A stretch of 17,853 nucleotides of DNA from Chloroflexi bacterium RBG_13_51_18 (lineage in GTDB: Bacteria; Chloroflexota; Dehalococcoidia; Dehalococcoidales; RBG-16-60-22). The notes beneath the pieces are model-generated. The model was not told the origin of the DNA and did no database searches. It saw only the letters and a program-made list of their open reading frames with translations. This document shows, one piece after another, positions 13,533-17,853 of the stretch; position 1 is the first letter of the stretch; each line of letters begins with the position of its first letter. Location of the stretch: NCBI GenBank assembly GCA_001796495.1, contig MGMR01000010.1, positions 1 to 17,853 on the forward strand, given 5' to 3'. The position numbers and the translations under genes are program-made.

Positions 13533-14429
13533 ATGGATTTCAATTGGGGAGAATTTCTCCAGTTCACCATCACCGGTCTCTCGGTAGGTATGGTATACGC
13601 GCTTATCGCCCTCGGCTTTGCGCTTATCTGGAAAGCCAGCAGTGTAGCTAATCTGGCACTCGGTCAGATTGTCCTTATTTCCTCATGGTTCACGTATTCA
13701 ATGCTGGCGCAGGCCGGACTTCCGGCTTATATCGGGCTCCCAATCGTTGCTATTTTTGCACTGTTCCTTGGATGGGTCATAGAGCGCTTCGCTCTCCGGC
13801 CTCTTATCGCCCAGCCTATTCTTTCGCTGATTGCGGTGACCCTTGGAATCGGGTACTTCCTTGAAGGTCTGATTACCTTTATCTGGCCTCTCAGTACCGC
13901 TGCATTGCCTGACCTTTTCCCCAAGGAAGTTATCCATATTGGATCAGCGGTTATATCTCAAGAATATGTCTGGGTTATTGGAATCTGCCTGCTTGTCTTC
14001 CTGGCCTTGACAATGTTTTTCCGCTATCACCGCATGGGTATCGCCATGCGTGCCACCGCAGACGACCAGATGGCCGTCCAGGCCTGCGGCATACCCGTAA
14101 CGCGGGTCTTTTCAACTTCGTGGATGTTCGCCTGTGTTGTTGCCGCTATCGGCGGAGTGTTGATATCCAGTATCGGCAGTATCTCCCACGGGCTTGTAGA
14201 GACCGGCCTAAAGGCATTTTCCGTGGTGATTCTCGGTGGTCTGGACTCATTCATTGGAGCTATCGTCGCCGGGCCTATAATAGGTCTGGCGGAAACGTAT
14301 GGCGGCGGGTATTTAACGGAACATCTTTGGGCAGGCGTCCGGGATGTAATTCCATTTGTTATCATTATCATCGTCATGGTCATTAAGCCTTACGGGCTGT
14401 TCGGAGAGGAGCGTATAGAGAGGATATAG
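13533..14429 (+). CDS. Liv-type ABC importer permease, LivH family
   Basis: A 298-residue integral membrane permease of the branched-chain amino acid/urea importer family. The start FTITGLSVGMVYALIALGFA and NLALGQIVLISSW are characteristic of LivH. FRYHRMGIAMRATADDQMAV is the cytoplasmic coupling region, and FSVVILGGLDSFIGAIVAG follows in the second half. About eight hydrophobic segments are visible. It should pair with the LivM homologue next door and be driven by the LivF ATPase. The ATG is three bases after the synthetase stop with an AGGA site; the LivM GTG begins one base after its own stop, so the three are translationally close. The family name alone does not prove branched-chain amino acids as substrate; the adjoining CoA ligases point to a carboxylate. 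Confidence 0.93.
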   Translation: MDFNWGEFLQFTITGLSVGMVYALIALGFALIWKASSVANLALGQIVLISSWFTYSMLAQAGLPAYIGLPIVAIFALFLGWVIERFALRPLIAQPILSLIAVTLGIGYFLEGLITFIWPLSTAALPDLFPKEVIHIGSAVISQEYVWVIGICLLVFLALTMFFRYHRMGIAMRATADDQMAVQACGIPVTRVFSTSWMFACVVAAIGGVLISSIGSISHGLVETGLKAFSVVILGGLDSFIGAIVAGPIIGLAETYGGGYLTEHLWAGVRDVIPFVIIIIVMVIKPYGLFGEERIERI

Positions 14430-14430
14430 C

Positions 14431-15483
14431 GTGAGTTTACCCTGCGGAATACGAAATTATAACTACGCGCAAGATATGGCCATCCTGCGCACCAGGACAC
14501 ACTGGGGGCTGCTGATTGCTATTCTGGTGATATTATTTACCACGCCATTGTACCTGGGCAATTACTGGCTGGGAGTATTCAATTTCATCGGCATTACCCT
14601 CATCGCCGCAACGGGTCTTAATATACTTACAGGTTATTGCGGGCAGCTCTCCATCGGGCATGCCGGTTTCATCGCCGTGGGGGCATACACATCAGCAATT
14701 CTGACCACAAGGTTTGAGATGCCGTTCCTCGTCGGTCTGCTCTGTGCAGGCCTCATGGCCGGAATTATCGGCATCATCTTCGGCCTGCCTTCAATCAGGG
14801 TAAAAGGATTTTATCTTGCCATCACGACCATTGCCGCCCAGTTTATCATTATGTGGGTAATCAACCAGTGGGGTTGGACAGGAGGACAACTTGGCATGAC
14901 CGTTCCGTTTGCCTCAATCGGAGGTTATGTCTTCCGGAGCGGCCCGAGCCAGTTTTACCTCATTATCGGCATCACTGTATTATGCGTATTTTTTGCCAAG
15001 AACCTGGTACGCACCAAGGTGGGCAGGGCATTTATTGCTATCCGTGACAATGACCTTGCCGCAGAGGTCATGGGTGTCAACTTGACCTATTATAAACTCC
15101 TGGCTTTCTTCATCGGCTGTTTCTTTGCCGGAATTGCCGGTAGTCTTTTCGCGCATTGGAATATCACTCTAACACCGGAACAATTCAGCTTCACTGATTC
15201 GATACTTTATGTAGGGATTATCATCATAGGCGGGCTGGGGACCAGTGTAGGACCGATATTCGGTGTCTTATTCATCCGTCTGTTAAAGGAAATCTTAACG
15301 ATAAACGTGGTACCGTTCCTTGAGGACAAACTCACGATGTTTCCGTCAGGGTTTGCCAGCGGTGTTACGCCAATGATGTTTGGTCTGGTTATCGTCCTGT
15401 TCCTGATACTTGAACCCAGGGGTCTGGCACATCGCTGGAACTTGTTTAAAGCATCATATCGTTTATGGCCATTTTCGTATTGA
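14431..15483 (+). CDS. Liv-type ABC importer permease, LivM family
   Basis: A 350-residue membrane permease of the LivM family, partner of the preceding LivH homologue. Landmarks are LNILTGYCGQLSIGHAGFIAVGAYT near residue 64, GLPSIRVKGFYLAITTIAAQ, VGRAFIAIRDNDLAAEVMGV (coupling helix) and IIIIGGLGTSVGPIFG. It has eight to ten hydrophobic helices. The start is a GTG at 14431, one base after the LivH stop, supported by AGAGGA six bases upstream; the next ATG, codon 16, has no such site. The C-terminal end LAHRWN is usual for the family. The lipoprotein gene follows after 81 bases. Confidence 0.93.
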   Translation: MSLPCGIRNYNYAQDMAILRTRTHWGLLIAILVILFTTPLYLGNYWLGVFNFIGITLIAATGLNILTGYCGQLSIGHAGFIAVGAYTSAILTTRFEMPFLVGLLCAGLMAGIIGIIFGLPSIRVKGFYLAITTIAAQFIIMWVINQWGWTGGQLGMTVPFASIGGYVFRSGPSQFYLIIGITVLCVFFAKNLVRTKVGRAFIAIRDNDLAAEVMGVNLTYYKLLAFFIGCFFAGIAGSLFAHWNITLTPEQFSFTDSILYVGIIIIGGLGTSVGPIFGVLFIRLLKEILTINVVPFLEDKLTMFPSGFASGVTPMMFGLVIVLFLILEPRGLAHRWNLFKASYRLWPFSY

Positions 15484-15564
15484 CGAGTAAAGGGGGTACA
15501 GGTTGATGTAGGTTTTTAGGCTACGGATATCAAAATGATAATTTAATCAAGGAGGAGGAAAAGC

Positions 15565-16842
15565 ATGAAAATCAAAAAACTTCTTATCAGTTCTATCGTC
15601 TGCATCGTGCTTATCATAACTACTCTACCTCTTATGACAGCGTGCGGCGGCGGTGCTGATAAAGAAGGAAAAACAATCAAACTCGGGATTACGACACCTT
15701 CAACCGGAAAAGCCGCTGAAAAGGGAAGGCCGATGGAGCACGGTCAGAAAGATGCCATTGCCTACGTTAACGCCGAACTTGGTGGTGTTGAAGGCTACAA
15801 GATCGAGATAGTCTGGCGTGACAACGGTTATGACGCCGCACAAATGTCTAACATTGTCAGGAATTTCATGGATGAGGGTTGTGTCATGTTCTCTACATCA
15901 TCCTCTGCCATGATGACGGCCGCCATGGGGCTGGCTAATCAGTACGGTTTCCCCGGTCTGGCGGCATTCTCGTCGCCTAACCTGTACCGCCCGCCGCAGC
16001 ACATTTACGGCCAATTACCGGACTATGGTGATGATTTCCTGGCTTTTATGAATTATTACCTTGACGAAGTATGGCAAGGCAGTGGCAAACCCAAAGTAGC
16101 TATTCATGCATTAAATAACTCCACCGGCAAAGGTGCCATCGACGCAGCGCGGGCTTTTGCTGATGAAATGGGAATCACCATTCTCTGGGATGGCGCTGAA
16201 GGCAAAGCCTTCGAGCACAAAGCCGATACCATTTCTGAGATGGAATCCTTGACACGCATCAAGGCACTAAACCCGGACGTTCTCTACATATCGAGCACCC
16301 CGGCACCTACAGCACTTATCATCAAGAACGCCAGGGAACTCGGCATGAACGTCGCCATTGCGTCTGGACACGCTGGTTTTACCTCCAAACTTTTTGAACT
16401 AGCCGGGGCGGATTCCGAGGGTGTCTATGGTGTCTTCCCGACCGTAAGCTGGGGTGATGATGTACCTGGTATGGATAAATTAATGGAGTACTGTGGCGCT
16501 AACCATCCTGAAGATGCCGGCAACGGCGATTACATCACCGGCTGGGCCCAGAGTCTTATAATGATAAAGATTGTGGAAACTGCCATCAAGAATGCCGGTT
16601 ATGATGCGCTGGCCGCTGGTGACGCAAACGCCTGGGCTGTTATCGAAAATGAGGGTATAAAGAAACTCGTAAATTACCTCGTTGAAGGCCTGCATGGACC
16701 TGTCAGCTATTCTGTGGGTGATAATCGACTTTCTAAATCTGTCCGTGTCTTCCAGGTCGTTAACGGCAAGGTCGAAGCTCTGACCGACTGGATTAATGCC
16801 CCGGTCGTTAAATATGAAGACTTCGAGTGGTTTGGTCAATAG
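15565..16842 (+). CDS. ABC-transporter substrate-binding lipoprotein (Liv/Peripla_BP_6 type)
   Basis: A 425-residue extracytoplasmic binding protein. A basic start and hydrophobic helix lead to the lipobox LMTAC, with Cys27 as the lipid-anchored residue after cleavage. The mature part begins with a glycine-rich linker and IKLGITTPSTGKAAEKGRPM, the typical first strand of type I Liv-like binding proteins; two Rossmann-like lobes follow. VMFSTSSSAMMTAAMGLA lines the expected ligand pocket. It should capture the substrate outside the membrane and hand it to the LivH/LivM pair. An excellent ribosome site (AGGAGGAGG, 15550-15558) precedes the ATG. A strong hairpin without a T run follows the gene, which may protect this part of the mRNA and raise its yield over the other subunits. 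Aromatic or other carboxylate binding is inferred from the ligase neighbours. Confidence 0.92.
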   Translation: MKIKKLLISSIVCIVLIITTLPLMTACGGGADKEGKTIKLGITTPSTGKAAEKGRPMEHGQKDAIAYVNAELGGVEGYKIEIVWRDNGYDAAQMSNIVRNFMDEGCVMFSTSSSAMMTAAMGLANQYGFPGLAAFSSPNLYRPPQHIYGQLPDYGDDFLAFMNYYLDEVWQGSGKPKVAIHALNNSTGKGAIDAARAFADEMGITILWDGAEGKAFEHKADTISEMESLTRIKALNPDVLYISSTPAPTALIIKNARELGMNVAIASGHAGFTSKLFELAGADSEGVYGVFPTVSWGDDVPGMDKLMEYCGANHPEDAGNGDYITGWAQSLIMIKIVETAIKNAGYDALAAGDANAWAVIENEGIKKLVNYLVEGLHGPVSYSVGDNRLSKSVRVFQVVNGKVEALTDWINAPVVKYEDFEWFGQ

Positions 16843-16857
16843 TAATTGTTTAATATG

Positions 16858-16883
16858 CTGGGCTCCGCCTGGGCGGAGCCCAG
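16858..16883 (+). other. GC-rich intercistronic hairpin after the binding-protein gene
   Basis: CTGGGCTCCGC pairs perfectly with GCGGAGCCCAG (16858-16868 with 16873-16883) around a four-base loop. The following bases are TCTTAAAAC, not a T run, and LivF starts 30 bases on. This suits a stabilising or partially attenuating element within the operon better than a full terminator. Confidence 0.7.
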
Positions 16884-16912
16884 TCTTAAAACAGGCAGAG
16901 GATTTTTAAGAA

Positions 16913-17704
16913 ATGCTTAAACTGAATAATATCGAGGTTACCTATCTCAATGTTATCAGGGTGCTCCATGGCGTGTCTCTGACCGTGGAGGACGGCGCCA
17001 TTATTGCGCTACTGGGCGCTAATGGAGCGGGGAAAAGCACCACACTGAAAGCGATATCGGGCCTGCTTCACGTAGAAGAGGGGGAGGTTACCGATGGCAG
17101 TATTGAATGGAACGGCGTGAGAATCGAAAAGAAAAACGCCGAACAGATAGGTAAACTTGGCATTATCCAGGCGCTGGAGGGGCGGCATGTCTTCGAGCAC
17201 CTGACATCCGAGGAGAACCTGATGGTAGGCGCTCATAACCGCAAAGACCGGCATGCTGTTAAGCCCGACCTCGAAATGGTCTACGATTATTTTCCTCGAC
17301 TCAAGGATCTGCGCCGCAACACGGCGGGATATCTTTCCGGCGGCGAGCAGCAGATGCTGGTCATCGGCCGGGCGATGATGGCCAGGCCGAAACTGATGAT
17401 GCTCGATGAACCGTCTCTCGGGCTGGCGCCTTTACTCGTCGAAGAAATCTACGATATCATCAAACGGTTTAATTCCGAGCAAAAGACTTCCGTCCTGCTC
17501 GTCGAACAGAACGTGCGTATCGCTTTAAACATCGCCCATAACGGCTATGTGATGGAGAACGGTAGGGTAGTGCTGGACGGCAGCGCCGACTTTCTTAAAA
17601 ACAACGAGGACGTTAAAGAGTTTTACATGGGGCTTTCCACGTTGGGCACCAAGAAAAGCTACCGCGAGGTCAAGCACTACAAGAGGAGAAAGAGATGGCT
17701 GTAA
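16913..17704 (+). CDS. Liv-type ABC importer ATPase, LivF family
   Basis: A 263-residue ATP-binding subunit. Walker A GANGAGKST is at 35-43, the Q-loop glutamine at 86, the ABC signature LSGGEQ at 141-146, and Walker B LMMLDEP at 161-167 with catalytic Glu166. GLAPLLVEEIY and LLVEQNVRIAL are hallmarks of the LivF branch. Compared with ordinary LivF, which stops soon after EFYLG, this protein has about 24 extra residues, ending in a very basic KHYKRRKRWL. I recall the same tail in LivF homologues linked to acyl-CoA ligase genes. The ribosome site is weak (AGAGGA nine bases upstream). The gene overlaps the next start codon by ten bases. A LivG partner is not present in this window. Confidence 0.93.
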   Translation: MLKLNNIEVTYLNVIRVLHGVSLTVEDGAIIALLGANGAGKSTTLKAISGLLHVEEGEVTDGSIEWNGVRIEKKNAEQIGKLGIIQALEGRHVFEHLTSEENLMVGAHNRKDRHAVKPDLEMVYDYFPRLKDLRRNTAGYLSGGEQQMLVIGRAMMARPKLMMLDEPSLGLAPLLVEEIYDIIKRFNSEQKTSVLLVEQNVRIALNIAHNGYVMENGRVVLDGSADFLKNNEDVKEFYMGLSTLGTKKSYREVKHYKRRKRWL

Positions 17705-17853
17705 GTTCAAGCGGAGGCGAATTTTACGATAAACTGGAAACGATGTCCCCGGCAGACCGCCTGAAATACCTCGATAAAAAGCTCGGCGAACAGATTGCCT
17801 ACTCCTATAAACACTCTCCTGCCGTGAAAACCATATTCGATAAAGCAGGTATA
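17695..17853 (+). CDS. Phenylacetate-CoA ligase-like protein, N-terminal fragment
   Basis: An ATG at 17695, inside the last codons of livF and behind AGGAG (17683-17687), opens a frame of 53 codons that runs off the right edge. The product contains LETMSPADRLKYLDKKL and IAYSYKHSPAVKTIFDKAGI, the typical first 50 residues of phenylacetate-CoA ligase (PaaK-type) AMP-forming enzymes. The ten-base overlap suggests translational coupling to LivF. A second, different CoA ligase in the operon strengthens the case for uptake and activation of an aromatic or related acid. The catalytic parts lie outside the window, so specificity cannot be judged. Confidence 0.8.
   Translation, partial: MAVSSSGGEFYDKLETMSPADRLKYLDKKLGEQIAYSYKHSPAVKTIFDKAGI

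Noticed and set aside
16858..16883. Intrinsic terminator ending the operon after the binding protein
   Set aside because: The stem is strong but there is no T run, and livF follows 30 bases later on the same strand.
1..17853. CRISPR array or tandem repeat array
   Set aside because: No regularly spaced repeats of suitable length were seen on either strand.

Overview
The window looks like a chromosomal segment from a strictly anaerobic bacterium. The pointers are a NuoF/HydB-like flavoprotein followed by a ferredoxin-type HoxU-like subunit, a cobalamin-type radical SAM enzyme, class II (GlpX) fructose-bisphosphatase, and acyl-CoA ligases mixed with a Liv-type ABC importer. The mix, together with a short one-helix membrane protein and a GYD protein, resembles uncultured Chloroflexota (Dehalococcoidia-like) genomes as I recall them. 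A syntrophic Firmicute or a Desulfobacterota member cannot be excluded from sequence alone. No phage, transposase, integrase or CRISPR array is visible.

Layout. (1) 1-1577: the 3' end of a NADH-binding diaphorase subunit and a 2Fe-2S/4Fe-4S subunit, closed by a strong intrinsic terminator. (2) 1578-2748: a promoter, tRNA-Pro(UGG) and GlpX, probably one transcript. (3) 2811-5159, minus strand: a GT2 glycosyltransferase with a leaderless-looking promoter, then a B12-binding radical SAM protein. (4) 5308-6542, minus strand: an AT-richer stand-alone gene with its own promoter, coding for a TIR-SLOG protein. This is the best candidate for an under-described immune system here. (5) 6585-6703: tRNA-Gly(UCC) with a near-perfect promoter and an unusual C at position 33. 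(6) 6793-7797: an amidohydrolase-2 (ACMSD-like) enzyme. (7) 7817-9965, minus strand: a NarL-type response regulator and its PAS-containing membrane histidine kinase. (8) 10217-10387: a 56-residue single-helix membrane protein, ending at a bidirectional terminator shared with the convergent GYD-domain gene (10494-10796). (9) 10935-11354: a hotdog thioesterase divergent from the GYD gene. (10) 11355-11636: a structured 282-base leader. (11) 11637 to the window end: an AMP-forming acyl-CoA synthetase, LivH, LivM, a lipoprotein binding protein, LivF and the start of a phenylacetate-CoA-ligase-like gene.

How the genes fit together. The last operon reads as uptake plus activation: an ABC importer of the branched-chain amino acid family next to two different acyl-CoA-forming ligases suggests import of a fatty, aromatic or similar carboxylate and its conversion to CoA thioesters. 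The thioesterase just upstream could relieve CoA trapping. The kinase/regulator pair and the amidohydrolase have no visible link to that pathway. The TIR-SLOG gene stands apart in base composition, strand and promoter, and lies beside a tRNA gene.
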